DNA of 64,000 nt from Thiohalorhabdus denitrificans (GTDB lineage Bacteria; Pseudomonadota; Gammaproteobacteria; Thiohalorhabdales; Thiohalorhabdaceae). Positions 8,971 to 20,214 of this stretch are shown piece after piece. Where the stretch lies: NCBI RefSeq assembly GCF_001399755.1, contig NZ_LJCP01000010.1, positions 372,001-436,000 of the forward strand. Direction: 5' to 3'. The notes below the pieces were generated by a model, which ran no database searches, had not been told where the DNA came from, and saw only the letters and a list, made by a program, of their open reading frames with translations. Made by a program: the position numbers and the translations under genes. Position 1 is the stretch's first letter; each line of letters begins with the position of its first letter.

Positions 8971-9862
8971 CTTGCTCCTCGTCGGCATGGACCCGGGGCG
9001 GCAGGCCGCGCCGCAGGGCGCGGGCCTCCCGGAAAAAGGCCTCCAGGGCGTCGCCGTCCCCGGCGGCGATGGCGCGGCGCAGGTCGTCCAGCCGGGCCTC
9101 GAACCGGTCGATCATCTCCAGCAGGGGCCCGGCGTTGGCCAGGGCGATATCCCGCCACATCACCGGGTCGCTGCCGGCGATCCGGGTCAGATCGCGGAAG
9201 CCCCCGGCGGCGAACCGCCCCAGGCGCTCGGGCTCGTCGAGCCCCCCGAAGGTCCGGATCAGGCTGAAGGCGAGCATGTGGGGCAGGTGGCTGGTGGCGG
9301 CCAGGACGTGGTCGTGCTCCTCCGGCCCCATGGTCACCACCTCGCTGCCCACCAGGCGCCACAGGGCCGAAAGCCGCTCCAGGGCCGGCGCGGGGGTCTC
9401 CTCCGTGGGGGTCAGAATGCACAGCGCCCCCTGGAACAGGTCCTCCAGGGCGGCCTCCACCCCGGAGTCCTCGGTCCCGGCCAGCGGATGCCCCCCGAGG
9501 AAGCGGCCTCGGCCCTGGAGGCGGGCCTCCGCCTCCGCCGCCACGCGGCCCTTCACGCTGCCCACGTCGGTGACCAGCGTGTCCTCCCCGAGCCCCGGCG
9601 CGATGGCCTCCAGCACCGCGCCGAAGCTGCCCACCGGCACCGCCACCACCACCACGTCCGCCCCCTGGGCCCCTGTGGCTGGATCCCCCTCGACGCGGTC
9701 CACCAGCCCCCGTTGGAGGGCGCGCTCGCCGACGGCGGCGGAGGCGTCCACCCCCACCACCTCGTCCACCTCCCCGCACCGGCGCAGGGCCAGCCCCAGG
9801 GAGCCGCCGATCAGCCCGAGGCCGACGACGGTGACGCGGTGAAAAGCATCCTGCCCGCTCAT
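8957..9862 (-). CDS. tyrA: Prephenate dehydrogenase
   Basis: 301 aa from the ATG at 9862 (a TTG at 9874 would add four residues). The NAD-binding GxGxxG motif is VVGLGLIGGSLG near residues 10-21; the C-terminal helical domain carries the HMLAFSLI block and FRDLTRIAGSDP, both typical of TyrA. It is a stand-alone dehydrogenase without chorismate mutase, consistent with the AroQ mutase being fused to pheA upstream. pheA, tyrA and aroA run together with short gaps or overlaps. Confidence 0.94.
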   Translation of the reverse strand: MSGQDAFHRVTVVGLGLIGGSLGLALRRCGEVDEVVGVDASAAVGERALQRGLVDRVEGDPATGAQGADVVVVAVPVGSFGAVLEAIAPGLGEDTLVTDVGSVKGRVAAEAEARLQGRGRFLGGHPLAGTEDSGVEAALEDLFQGALCILTPTEETPAPALERLSALWRLVGSEVVTMGPEEHDHVLAATSHLPHMLAFSLIRTFGGLDEPERLGRFAAGGFRDLTRIAGSDPVMWRDIALANAGPLLEMIDRFEARLDDLRRAIAAGDGDALEAFFREARALRRGLPPRVHADEEQDDQQ

Positions 9863-9877
9863 GGCCCCGGCCAACCG

Positions 9878-10981
9878 TCAGCGGGCCCGGGGGTAGGAGC
9901 CCAGGACCTTGACCGCGGCCCCGCCCTCGGTCACCCCTTCCAGGGCCTTCTGGACGGTGGGCTCCTCCCGGTGACCCTCCAGGTCCAGGAAGAAGACGTA
10001 TTCCCACAGGGAGGACCGCGCCGGGCGGGAGACGATCTTGGTCAGGTTGACCCCGGCCCGGGAGAAGGGCTGCAGCACCTGAAACAGGCTCCCGGGCCGA
10101 TTGGGCGCCGAGATCACGATGGAGGTCTTGTCGTTGCCGGAGACCCCGGCGCCCTCCTCGCCGACCACCACGAAGCGCGTGGTGTTGTCCGGCTCGTCCT
10201 CGATACCGGCCGCCAGGATGGGGAGCTCGTACAGCTCCGCCGCCGCGGCGCCGGCCACCGCCGCGCTTTCCGGCTCCTGGCTGGCCCGCCGCGCCGCTTC
10301 GGCGTTGCTGGGCACCTCCACCCACTCCACCCCGTCCAGATGGGCGTGCAGCCATTCCCGGCATTGGGCCCGGGTCTGCGGGTGCACGTAGAGCCGCTGG
10401 ATGGCCCCGATGCTTCCGGCGTGGCTCATCAGGTGGTGCTCCACCCGCAGCGCCACCTCCCCGCAGATCTGAAGGCTGGTGCGCATGAGCTGGTCGAGGG
10501 TGGCGTTCACAACCCCCTCGGTGGAGTTCTCCACCGGCACCACCCCGTAATCGGCGGTACCCGCCTCCACCTCGCGGAACACCTCGGCGATGGCGGCCAC
10601 CGGATGCTCCTCCACCGCGTGGCCGAAATGCACCTGCACGGCGGTGTGGGTGAAGGAGGCCTCGGGCCCGAGGAACGCGATGCGCAGCCGGCGCTCCAGG
10701 GCCAGGCAGGAGGACATGACCTCGCGGAAGATCCGGACCATGTCCTCGTCGGGGAACGGACCCTCGTTGCGCTCGGCGACGCGGGCGAGGATCTGGGCCT
10801 CCCGCTCGGGCCGGTAGAAAGGCCCGCCGTTGGACTCCTTGATGCGGGCGATCTCCAGGACCCGTGCGGCGCGCTGGTTGATGAGCCGCTGGACCTCCGC
10901 GTCCAGGCGGTCGATTTCCTGGCGCAGCTCCTCCTGGCGGCCATCGCTTTCGCCGTTATGGGATGGACCGTCTTGGCTCAC
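9878..10981 (-). CDS. pheA: Chorismate mutase / prephenate dehydratase (P-protein)
   Basis: About 367 aa from a GTG at 10981. Domains in order are an AroQ-type chorismate mutase helix bundle (about 15-95, with LRQEIDRLDAEVQRLINQRA), prephenate dehydratase (about 100-275, with FLGPEASFTHTAV, PVENSTEGVV and the catalytic DNTTRF), and an ACT domain (about 290-365, with NRPGSLFQVLQPF) that in this family senses phenylalanine. The start is uncertain: an in-frame ATG lies 24 codons upstream, and the GGAG before the GTG is about 15 nt away. Confidence 0.95.
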   Translation of the reverse strand: MSQDGPSHNGESDGRQEELRQEIDRLDAEVQRLINQRAARVLEIARIKESNGGPFYRPEREAQILARVAERNEGPFPDEDMVRIFREVMSSCLALERRLRIAFLGPEASFTHTAVQVHFGHAVEEHPVAAIAEVFREVEAGTADYGVVPVENSTEGVVNATLDQLMRTSLQICGEVALRVEHHLMSHAGSIGAIQRLYVHPQTRAQCREWLHAHLDGVEWVEVPSNAEAARRASQEPESAAVAGAAAAELYELPILAAGIEDEPDNTTRFVVVGEEGAGVSGNDKTSIVISAPNRPGSLFQVLQPFSRAGVNLTKIVSRPARSSLWEYVFFLDLEGHREEPTVQKALEGVTEGGAAVKVLGSYPRAR

Positions 10982-11105
10982 GGCTGATTCCGTTCTCCAC
11001 CTGTTGGAAGGTTGGGCTCCGCGGCCTGGCAAAAACGGGGCCGGACCCGTCAACCGGTCCGGCCCGCCAATCCTACCCGTTACGTCGGGGCGGAGGTACC
11101 CGTAG

Positions 11106-12686
11106 CTACAGGTTCACCTCCTTGACCTCCAGGACGTTCTCCTCGGAGGCGATCTGCTTGAGCACGTCCGCAGGCACCGACTGATCCACGCTGATGAAGG
11201 AAACCGCCTGCTGATGCGGGGCCTCCCGGCCCAGCATGAAGCCCGCGATGTTGATGCCGGCGTTGCCCAGGGTGGTGCCGATGCGGCCGATGAGGCCGGG
11301 CTCGTCGCGGTTGGCCATGTACAGCAGGCGCCCGTCCGGCACCAGCTCCAGCTCCACGCCGTTGAGCTCCACCACCCGCGGGGTGCCGTGCACCAGGGTG
11401 CCGTCGATGGTCCAGGCGCGCTTCTCGGTGGTCAGGGTCACCCGCACCATGCTGGTGAACTCCTCGGCCTGCTTCCTGGTGGTCTCGCTCACCTTGATGT
11501 CACGCTGCTCGGCGAGCAGGGGCGCGTTCACCAGGTTCACCGAGTCCGGCAGGATGGGGTCCAGCACACCCTTCAGGATGGTGGTGGTGATGGGCTTCTG
11601 GTTGAGCCCGGAGACCTCGCCGGCGTACTCGATGTCCACCTTCTTCAGCCCGCCCGCGGCGAGCTGGCCGAGGATGGAGCCCAGCCGCTCGCCCAGGTTC
11701 AGGTAGGGCTGCAGCAGCGGCATCTCCTCCTCGGCCACCGAGGGGATGTTCACCGCGTTCTGGATGGTGCCCTTATTCAGGTAGTCGGCGATCTGCTCGG
11801 CCACCTGCACGGCCACGTTCACCTGGGCCTCCTCGGTGGAGGCGCCGAGGTGCGGCGTGCAGATGAAATTGTCGTGGCGCAGCAGGGGATGGTCCTCCCC
11901 CACCGGCTCCTCCTCGAACACGTCGAGGGCGGCGCCGCGGATCTTGCCGGCTTCCAGGGCCCGGTCGAGGGCCGCCTCGTCCACCACCCCGCCGCGCGCG
12001 GCGTTAATGAGGATGGCGTTATCCTTCATCTGGTCGAAGGCGTCATCGTTCACCAGGTGCTTGGTGGCGTTGGTGAGCGGGGTATGGATGGTCATGAAGT
12101 CGGCGCGCCGGAACAGCTCGTCCAGCTCCACCAGCTCCACGCCCAGGTCGTCGGCGCGCTCCTGGGAGATGAAGGGGTCGTAGGCGATGACCCGCATCTT
12201 CAGGCCGTGGGCCCGCTCGATCACCAGCGAGCCGATGTTGCCGGTACCGATCACGCCGAGGGTCTTCTGGTAGAGCTCGACGCCCCCCCACTTGGTCTTC
12301 TCCCACCGGCCCTGTTTCAGGGCGGCGGAGGCCTGCGGGATGTTGCGGGCCGCGGAGACCATCAGGGAGACGGCGTGCTCGGCGGTGGTCACCGTGTTGC
12401 CGAAGGGCGTGTTCATCACGATGATGCCCTTCTGGGACGCCGTGGGGATGTCGACGTTGTCCACGCCGATCCCGGCGCGCCCCACCACCTTCAGGTTGGT
12501 GGCGGCGTTGATGATGTCCTCGGTCACCTTGGAGGCGGAGCGGATGGCCAGGCCGTCATACTCGCTGATGATCTCCTTGAGCTCATCGGGCGACAGCCCG
12601 GTCTTCACGTCCACCTCGATGCCGTGCTCCTGGAACACGGCCTCCGCCTTCGGCGACATCTTGTCGCTGATCAGTACCTTCGGCAT
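11106..12686 (-). CDS. serA: D-3-phosphoglycerate dehydrogenase (long form)
   Basis: 526 aa from the ATG at 12686 (MPKVLISDKMS); the frame stays open upstream but that part is low-complexity spacer. It is the long type of PGDH: substrate and NAD domains with GTGNIGSLV and NAARGGVVDE and the catalytic-His segment PHLGAST, then an intervening domain and a C-terminal ACT domain with NRDEPGLIGRIGTTLG. It commits 3-phosphoglycerate to serine. GAGG lies 11 nt before the start. serC is upstream on the same strand, so two consecutive steps of serine synthesis are adjacent. Confidence 0.96.
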   Translation of the reverse strand: MPKVLISDKMSPKAEAVFQEHGIEVDVKTGLSPDELKEIISEYDGLAIRSASKVTEDIINAATNLKVVGRAGIGVDNVDIPTASQKGIIVMNTPFGNTVTTAEHAVSLMVSAARNIPQASAALKQGRWEKTKWGGVELYQKTLGVIGTGNIGSLVIERAHGLKMRVIAYDPFISQERADDLGVELVELDELFRRADFMTIHTPLTNATKHLVNDDAFDQMKDNAILINAARGGVVDEAALDRALEAGKIRGAALDVFEEEPVGEDHPLLRHDNFICTPHLGASTEEAQVNVAVQVAEQIADYLNKGTIQNAVNIPSVAEEEMPLLQPYLNLGERLGSILGQLAAGGLKKVDIEYAGEVSGLNQKPITTTILKGVLDPILPDSVNLVNAPLLAEQRDIKVSETTRKQAEEFTSMVRVTLTTEKRAWTIDGTLVHGTPRVVELNGVELELVPDGRLLYMANRDEPGLIGRIGTTLGNAGINIAGFMLGREAPHQQAVSFISVDQSVPADVLKQIASEENVLEVKEVNL

Positions 12687-12788
12687 CTGAAATAAGACCT
12701 CGTATCCGGGTTGGTTCGGGGGATCGGGAGAGCGCCCGCCGGCGGGGAGGCCGGAAAGAAGCCCCGACGACGCGGCGCCCCACGGGAC

Positions 12789-12816
12789 GGGGAGGCCCCT
12801 GCAGCAGGGCCTCCCC
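12789..12816. repeat. Strong GC hairpin in the serC-serA spacer
   Basis: A 10-bp perfect stem (GGGGAGGCCC and GGGCCTCCCC) with an 8-nt loop lies in the 252-bp spacer between serC and serA, about 100 nt before the serA start. No T tract follows on the minus strand. The rest of the spacer is very GC-rich and holds no gene that I can support. Confidence 0.6.
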
Positions 12817-12938
12817 CTGGCGGACGGGCCTTGGTGGCGCCCGGTCCCGCGCCCGATGGCGCCGTCCACGGGGCCGCGGACGCCGCCGTTCTTCCCGCTC
12901 CGGGAGCGGCGTCCCTGACCGACCCCCTCAGGAGGCGG

Positions 12939-14021
12939 CTACGCGTTCCGCTTCTCGAAATCGCGCATGAAATCGATCAGCGCGTCCACTCCGGCCTCGG
13001 GCATGGCGTTGTAGATGGAGGCGCGCATACCGCCCACGGAACGGTGCCCCTTCAGCGCCACCAGACCCTTCTCGCCCGCCTCCTCCAGGAAGGTGGCATC
13101 CAGATCCGGATTGGACAGGGTGAAGGGCACGTTCATGTAGCTGCGGTCCTCGGGGACCACGGGGGAATGGTAGAAATCGCTGCCGTCGATGGCCTCGTAG
13201 AGCTTGTTGGCCTTGCGCTGGTTCAGCTCCGCCATGGCCTCCAGGCCGCCCTGCTCCTTGAGCCACTCGAACACCAGGCCGGCGATGTAGATGCCGTAGG
13301 TGGGCGGGGTGTTGTACAGGGACTTGGCGTCCACGTGGGTCTTGTAGTCGAACATGGTCGGGCACCAGTCCACGGCGTGCCCCACCAGGTCGTTGCGCAC
13401 GATAACGATGGTCAGCCCGCTGGGCCCGATGTTCTTCTGGGCGCCGGCGTAGATCATGCCGAACTTGCTGACATCGATGGGCCGGGAAAGGATGTCCGAG
13501 GACATGTCGGCCACCAGCGGCACGTCACCGGTATCGGGGGTGTAGTGGAACTCGGTCCCGAAGATGGTGTTGTTGCTTGTCATGTGGCAGTAGGCGGCCG
13601 CGGGGTCGAGCTCCAGCTGGTCCTGCTTGGGGATCCAGGTGAAGTTCTCGGCCTCGGCGGTGGCGGGCACGTTCGCCTCGCAGTAGCGCTTGCCCTCGGA
13701 GATGGCCTTCTTGGACCAGCTGCCGGTGTTGATGTAGTCCGCCTTACCCTTGCCGCGCAGCAGGTTGAGCGGGATCATGGCGAACTGGCTGCTCGCGCCG
13801 CCCTGGAGAAAGAGAACCGAGTAGTCGTCGGGGATCTGCATGAGCTCGCGGAGGTCGGCCTCCGCCTTCTCGATGATGGCGGTGAACTCCTTGCCGCGAT
13901 GGCTCATCTCCATCACCGACATGCCCGACCCGTGCCAGTCCAGAATCTCCTCGCCGGCTTTGCGCAGGACCGCTTCGGGCAGGGCGGCGGGTCCGGCGCT
14001 GAAATTGAATACTCGGCTCAT
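12939..14021 (-). CDS. serC: Phosphoserine aminotransferase
   Basis: 360 aa, near the 362 of E. coli; transfers the amino group of glutamate to 3-phosphohydroxypyruvate (and to the related pyridoxine precursor). It begins MSRVFNFSAGPAALP; the PLP-binding Lys196 lies in YAGAQKNIGPSG. The start at 14021 is preferred over ATG 14027 because GGAG then lies 7 nt upstream. It is the gene before serA and follows gyrA with a 75-bp gap that contains a long dyad. Confidence 0.97.
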   Translation of the reverse strand: MSRVFNFSAGPAALPEAVLRKAGEEILDWHGSGMSVMEMSHRGKEFTAIIEKAEADLRELMQIPDDYSVLFLQGGASSQFAMIPLNLLRGKGKADYINTGSWSKKAISEGKRYCEANVPATAEAENFTWIPKQDQLELDPAAAYCHMTSNNTIFGTEFHYTPDTGDVPLVADMSSDILSRPIDVSKFGMIYAGAQKNIGPSGLTIVIVRNDLVGHAVDWCPTMFDYKTHVDAKSLYNTPPTYGIYIAGLVFEWLKEQGGLEAMAELNQRKANKLYEAIDGSDFYHSPVVPEDRSYMNVPFTLSNPDLDATFLEEAGEKGLVALKGHRSVGGMRASIYNAMPEAGVDALIDFMRDFEKRNA

Positions 14022-14044
14022 CGACATCTCCAAGGAATGAATGA

Positions 14045-14090
14045 AGCCCCGTATTTTAACGCAAATGGCGCCATTCCTTAAATCGGGGCT
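14045..14090. repeat. Interrupted long palindrome between gyrA and serC
   Basis: The outer arms AGCCCCG (14045-14051) and CGGGGCT (14084-14090) enclose a perfect 12-bp palindrome AATGGCGCCATT (14064-14075), and the sequences between are partly complementary. On the minus strand a TAAAAT -10-like hexamer lies inside it. It could act as a weak terminator for gyrA or an operator/promoter for serC. Confidence 0.5.
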
Positions 14091-14096
14091 CCCCGC

Positions 14097-16661
<2,565 letters not shown>

Positions 16662-16700
16662 GAGGTCCCAAGCTCCCGTTCCTGAATGAAGAAAGAATGA

Positions 16701-16729
16701 AGCATAACCCCCGGAAAACCCGGGGTCAA
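16701..16729 (-). promoter_or_regulatory. Predicted sigma-70 promoter of gyrA
   Basis: On the minus strand TTGACC (16729-16724), a 17-bp spacer and TATGCT (16706-16701), giving a start near 16694 and a 5' leader of about 33 nt. The spacer itself is a dyad, CCCCGG-GTTTT-CCGGGG in part overlapping the -35 end. Known gyrase promoters respond to DNA relaxation, so a cruciform-prone spacer is worth noting. Confidence 0.7.
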
Positions 16730-16845
16730 ACCGGCACCCGGGCTATGGGATTTTCCGCCTCCGCCCGGTTCCCCGGCCAACAGCGGGGCATTTTCCCAAT
16801 TTCCCCGGCATCCGCCCGGTACCTTTCCCCCCGCCGCTCCATATT

Positions 16846-16873
16846 TTGCTACCCGTTGAATCGGGCGTAAAAT
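16846..16873 (+). promoter_or_regulatory. Predicted sigma-70 promoter of the DUF2892 gene
   Basis: TTGCTA (16846-16851), 16-bp spacer, TAAAAT (16868-16873); start expected near 16880, about 30 nt before the ATG at 16911. It is divergent from the gyrA promoter. Confidence 0.6.
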
Positions 16874-16910
16874 CCCATCCTGAACTGGCAGCCCAATGGG
16901 AGACGCGGCC

Positions 16911-17111
16911 ATGAAGGAGAACGTGGGAACAATCGACATGGTCCTGCGCATCGTCGTCGGGGCGGTTTTGCTTGCCTTTGCCGTAACCGAACCGGTGGCC
17001 AACTGGTGGGGCTGGATCGGCCTGATCCCCCTGGCCACCGGCGCCTTTCGCCGCTGCCCGGCCTACGCCCTGCTGGGCACCGACACCTGCGGCACCAAGA
17101 AACAGGCCTGA
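16911..17111 (+). CDS. DUF2892 (YgaP-type) small inner-membrane protein
   Basis: 66 aa from the ATG at 16911, with GGGAG 8 nt upstream; an ATG five codons earlier is less well placed. It begins MKENVGTIDMVLRIVVG, which is the DUF2892 consensus start, followed by two short hydrophobic segments (about 9-25 and 29-45) and the conserved ending CPAYALLGTDTC with two cysteines. In YgaP this domain is the membrane part of a rhodanese; here it stands alone. Function is unknown. It is a monocistronic unit bounded by its own promoter and terminator. Confidence 0.85.
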   Translation: MKENVGTIDMVLRIVVGAVLLAFAVTEPVANWWGWIGLIPLATGAFRRCPAYALLGTDTCGTKKQA

Positions 17112-17133
17112 ATCCCCCGCTTCCGGACGCCCT

Positions 17134-17168
17134 GCCCGGCCGGCCCGCCAGGACCGGCCGGGCTTTTC
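17134..17168 (+). terminator. Rho-independent terminator after the DUF2892 gene
   Basis: Perfect 10-bp stem GCCCGGCCGG / CCGGCCGGGC with a 10-nt loop followed by TTTTC; it starts 22 bp after the stop codon. Confidence 0.85.
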
Positions 17169-17251
17169 TATCGGGGGCCGTCGGGCTATGTTAGGGCCCG
17201 CGCCGCTCCCGAGGCCCCCGGTTTTCCACGCCCCCCTGCAGGAGGAACGCG

Positions 17252-17956
17252 ATGGCTGCCGTCGACGAGGCGGAAATCAACAAATTCGAGCAGCTCGCCG
17301 AGCGCTGGTGGGACCCGGAGGGCGAGTTCAAGCCCCTGCACCGCATCCAGCCCCTGCGCCTGGACTATATCCGCAGCGTGGTGGACCTGGACGGTAAGCG
17401 CGTCCTGGACGTGGGGTGCGGGGGCGGCCTGCTGGCCGAGGGCATGGCCGCGGCGGGGGCCGAGGTCACCGGGGTGGAGCCGGGCGAGGCCGCCGTCGGC
17501 GCGGCCCGGGCCCATCTGAAGGTGAGCGGGCTGTCGGTGGACTACCGCCAGGGCGAGGCGGCGGATCTGCTTCCGGAGGAGGCAGAATCCTTCGACGTGA
17601 TCACCTGCATGGAGGTGCTGGAGCACGTCCCGGATCCGGCCCGGCTGGTGGACGAGTGCGCCCGCCTGCTCAAGCCCGGCGGTACCCTGTTCTTCGCCAC
17701 CCTGAACCGCACCGTGCGCTCCTACCTCATGGCCATCGTCGGCGCCGAGTACATCCTGCGCTGGCTGCCCAAGGGCACCCACGACTGGGAGAAGTTCATC
17801 CGCCCCGCCGAGATGGAGGCCCACCTGCGGGCCGCCGGCCTGCTGCCGCGGGAGATCCGGGGCATGATCTTCAACCCCCTGGACAACTCCTTCCGCCTGG
17901 GCAGCGACGTGGCGGTGAACTACCTGGGCCACACCACCAAGCCCGGGGACGCCTGA
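17252..17956 (+). CDS. ubiG: Ubiquinone biosynthesis O-methyltransferase
   Basis: 234 aa SAM-dependent methyltransferase that performs both O-methylations in ubiquinone synthesis. SAM motif I is VLDVGCGGGLLAEG (about residues 51-64); the N terminus FEQLAERWWDPEGEFKPLHRIQP and the C-terminal NYLGHTTKP are UbiG-specific. AGGAGG lies 6 nt before the ATG. It is followed after 4 bp by dapC, so it probably shares the transcript, although the pathways are unrelated. Confidence 0.96.
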   Translation: MAAVDEAEINKFEQLAERWWDPEGEFKPLHRIQPLRLDYIRSVVDLDGKRVLDVGCGGGLLAEGMAAAGAEVTGVEPGEAAVGAARAHLKVSGLSVDYRQGEAADLLPEEAESFDVITCMEVLEHVPDPARLVDECARLLKPGGTLFFATLNRTVRSYLMAIVGAEYILRWLPKGTHDWEKFIRPAEMEAHLRAAGLLPREIRGMIFNPLDNSFRLGSDVAVNYLGHTTKPGDA

Positions 17957-17960
17957 GCCC

Positions 17961-19157
17961 ATGAATCCCCGTCTGCAAGCCCTGAACCCCTATCCCTTCG
18001 AGCGCCTGCGCGAGCTGTTCCGGGACGTGCAGCCGCCCGCGGACCGGGAGCCCATCAATCTCGGCATCGGTGAGCCCAAGCAGGCCCCGCCGCAGTTCGT
18101 GCTGGACGTGGTGGAGCGGGAGCAGGCGGGCTTCGCCCGCTACCCCACCACCGGCGGCACGCAGGCGCTGCAGCAGGCCTGCGCCCGCTGGGCCACGGAG
18201 CGCTTCCGGCTGCCCCAGGGCTCCCTGGAGCCGGGCCGGAACGTGATCCCGGTGAACGGTACCCGGGAGGCCCTGTTCGGCATCGCCCAGGCGGTGGTGG
18301 GCGCCAAGGAGCGCCCGGCGGTGGCCATGCCCAACCCCCTGTACCAGATCTACGAGGGCGCAACCCTGTTCGCCGGCGCGGAGCCGGTCTACGTGGCCGC
18401 CGGGGAGACCGGGGGCCTGCCCGACTTCGCCGCCCTGCCGGAAGAGGTGCTGGCCCGCACCGAGCTGCTCTACGTCTGCTCCCCCGCCAATCCCACGGGC
18501 GCGGTTGTGGGCCGGGAGCAGTACCGGGAGCTGCTCGATCTGGCCGACCGGCATGACTTCGTGATCGCAGCCGACGAGTGCTACTCCGAGATCTACCCCG
18601 ACGAGGACAACCCCCCGGTGGGGCTGCTGGAGGTGGCCGCCGCCGAGGGACGCACCGACTACCGGCGCTGCCTGGCCTTCCACAGCCTGTCCAAGCGCTC
18701 CAACCTCCCGGGGCTACGCTCGGGCTTCGTGGCCGGGGACGCCGAGGTGCTGGAGGGCTTCCTCAAGCTGCGCACCTACCTCGGCAACGCCACGCCCCCG
18801 CCGCTCCAGGAGGCGGCCATCGCCGCCTGGGGCGACGAGGAGCACGTGCGGGCGAACCGGGACGCCTACCGCGAGCGCTTCGCCCGAGTGCTGGAGGTGC
18901 TGCGGCCGGTGCTGGACGTGGAGGCCCCCGCCGGCGGCTTCTACCTGTGGCCCCGGGTGCCCGGCGGCGGCGAGCGCTTCGCCAAGGAGCTCTACGCCCG
19001 GGAGGGGATCACGGTCCTGCCCGGTGCCTACCTGGGCCGGGCGGTGGACGGCCGCAACCCCGGGGCGGAGCATGTACGCATCGCCCTGGTGGACGACGTG
19101 GAGCGGTGCGAGGACGCCGCCTGGCGGATCCGACGGGTGGCCGAAGACCTGCAATGA
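17961..19157 (+). CDS. dapC: N-succinyldiaminopimelate aminotransferase (DapC)
   Basis: 398 aa fold-type I aminotransferase. The PLP lysine is Lys245 in SLSKRSNLPGLRSGF, and the NPTG and DECYSE blocks are in place. The opening NPRLQALNPYPFERLRELF is characteristic of proteobacterial DapC. It makes N-succinyl-LL-diaminopimelate, the step between DapD and DapE, and both of these genes follow directly, which supports the specific call over generic aspartate aminotransferase. Confidence 0.93.
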   Translation: MNPRLQALNPYPFERLRELFRDVQPPADREPINLGIGEPKQAPPQFVLDVVEREQAGFARYPTTGGTQALQQACARWATERFRLPQGSLEPGRNVIPVNGTREALFGIAQAVVGAKERPAVAMPNPLYQIYEGATLFAGAEPVYVAAGETGGLPDFAALPEEVLARTELLYVCSPANPTGAVVGREQYRELLDLADRHDFVIAADECYSEIYPDEDNPPVGLLEVAAAEGRTDYRRCLAFHSLSKRSNLPGLRSGFVAGDAEVLEGFLKLRTYLGNATPPPLQEAAIAAWGDEEHVRANRDAYRERFARVLEVLRPVLDVEAPAGGFYLWPRVPGGGERFAKELYAREGITVLPGAYLGRAVDGRNPGAEHVRIALVDDVERCEDAAWRIRRVAEDLQ

Positions 19158-19221
19158 CGCCACAGGCAAATCCGTAAGAACCGTTCATCCCGCAGTAGGC
19201 TTGGTGTGGTATGGGATGGGG

Positions 19222-19296
19222 GCTTGTGCGGGAGCGGTCCGTGACCGCGACCGGTTCAATCGCCCTTCATCACGGTCACGGACCGCTCCCACAAGC
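19222..19296. repeat. REPIN: two inverted REP palindromes in the dapC-dapD spacer
   Basis: Left copy 19222-19250 reads GCTTGTG-C-GGGAGCGGTCC then GTGACCGCGA; right copy 19271-19296 is its inverse, ending GACCGCTCCCACAAGC. Each holds the GTGGGAGCGG head and GGTC/GACC hairpin seen in REP sequences of Pseudomonas and relatives, and the two can fold on each other, which is the REPIN (REP doublet) layout mobilised by RAYT transposases. The rest of the 234-bp spacer shows no gene. Confidence 0.75.
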
Positions 19297-19391
19297 GATT
19301 TGTAAAATTGTGCAAACCATTCATCCATTTTTTGGGGCCAACCGGACCCACTAAAGATTTTCCCAATTTTTCCAGGATTTAGGAGCCGGAC

Positions 19392-20213
19392 ATGGACAAT
19401 CTGAAGCAGACCATCGAGGCGGCCTTCGAGCGCCGTGCTGATATCACCCCCGATAACGTGGACCCCGAGACCTTCAAGGCCGTGGAGGAGGCCATCGGCC
19501 TGCTCGACCGCGGCGAGGCCCGGGTGGCCGAGAAATCGGGCGGCGAGTGGGTGGTCAACGAGTGGCTGAAGAAGGCCGTGCTGGTGTCCTTCCGCATCCA
19601 CGGCAACCGCGTCATGCGCGGCGGCGAGACCCACTACTACGACAAGGTGCCGCTGAAGTACGGCGAGTACGGCCAGAGCGACTTCGAGGCCCAGGGCGCC
19701 CGCGTGGTGCCGCCCGCCACCGTGCGGCGCGGAACCTTCATCGCCCCCTCGGCGGTGCTCATGCCCTCCTACTGCAACATCGGCGCCTACGTGGACGAGG
19801 GCACCATGGTGGATACCTGGGCCACCGTCGGCTCCTGCGCGCAGATCGGCAAGAACGTGCACATCTCCGGCGGCGCCGGCATCGGCGGCGTTCTGGAGCC
19901 CCTGCAGGCCAACCCCGTGATCATCGAGGACGAAGTGTTCATCGGCGCCCGCTCCGAGGTGGCCGAGGGCGTGATCGTCGAGGAAGGCTCGGTGCTGTCC
20001 ATGGGCGTCTACCTCGGCCAGTCCACCCGGATCCTCAACCGCGAGACCGGCGAGGTCCTCAAGGGCCGCGTACCGGCCAACTCCGTGGTGGTCCCGGGCA
20101 CCATGCCCTCCTCCGACGGCACCCACAGCCTCTACTGCGCGGTGATCGTCAAGCAGGTGGACGCCGGCACCCGGGCCAAGACCTCCGTCAACGAGCTGCT
20201 GCGGGACGCCTGA
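19392..20213 (+). CDS. dapD: 2,3,4,5-tetrahydropyridine-2,6-dicarboxylate N-succinyltransferase
   Basis: 273 aa trimeric left-handed beta-helix acyltransferase of the succinylase branch of lysine/meso-DAP synthesis. The N-terminal helical domain (about 1-100) is followed by hexapeptide repeats, with [20 protein letters not shown] and [19 protein letters not shown] (substrate and CoA sites). TTTAGGAG precedes the ATG by 6 nt. It is followed without a real gap by dapE. Confidence 0.97.
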   Translation: MDNLKQTIEAAFERRADITPDNVDPETFKAVEEAIGLLDRGEARVAEKSGGEWVVNEWLKKAVLVSFRIHGNRVMRGGETHYYDKVPLKYGEYGQSDFEAQGARVVPPATVRRGTFIAPSAVLMPSYCNIGAYVDEGTMVDTWATVGSCAQIGKNVHISGGAGIGGVLEPLQANPVIIEDEVFIGARSEVAEGVIVEEGSVLSMGVYLGQSTRILNRETGEVLKGRVPANSVVVPGTMPSSDGTHSLYCAVIVKQVDAGTRAKTSVNELLRDA

Positions 20214-20214
20214 A

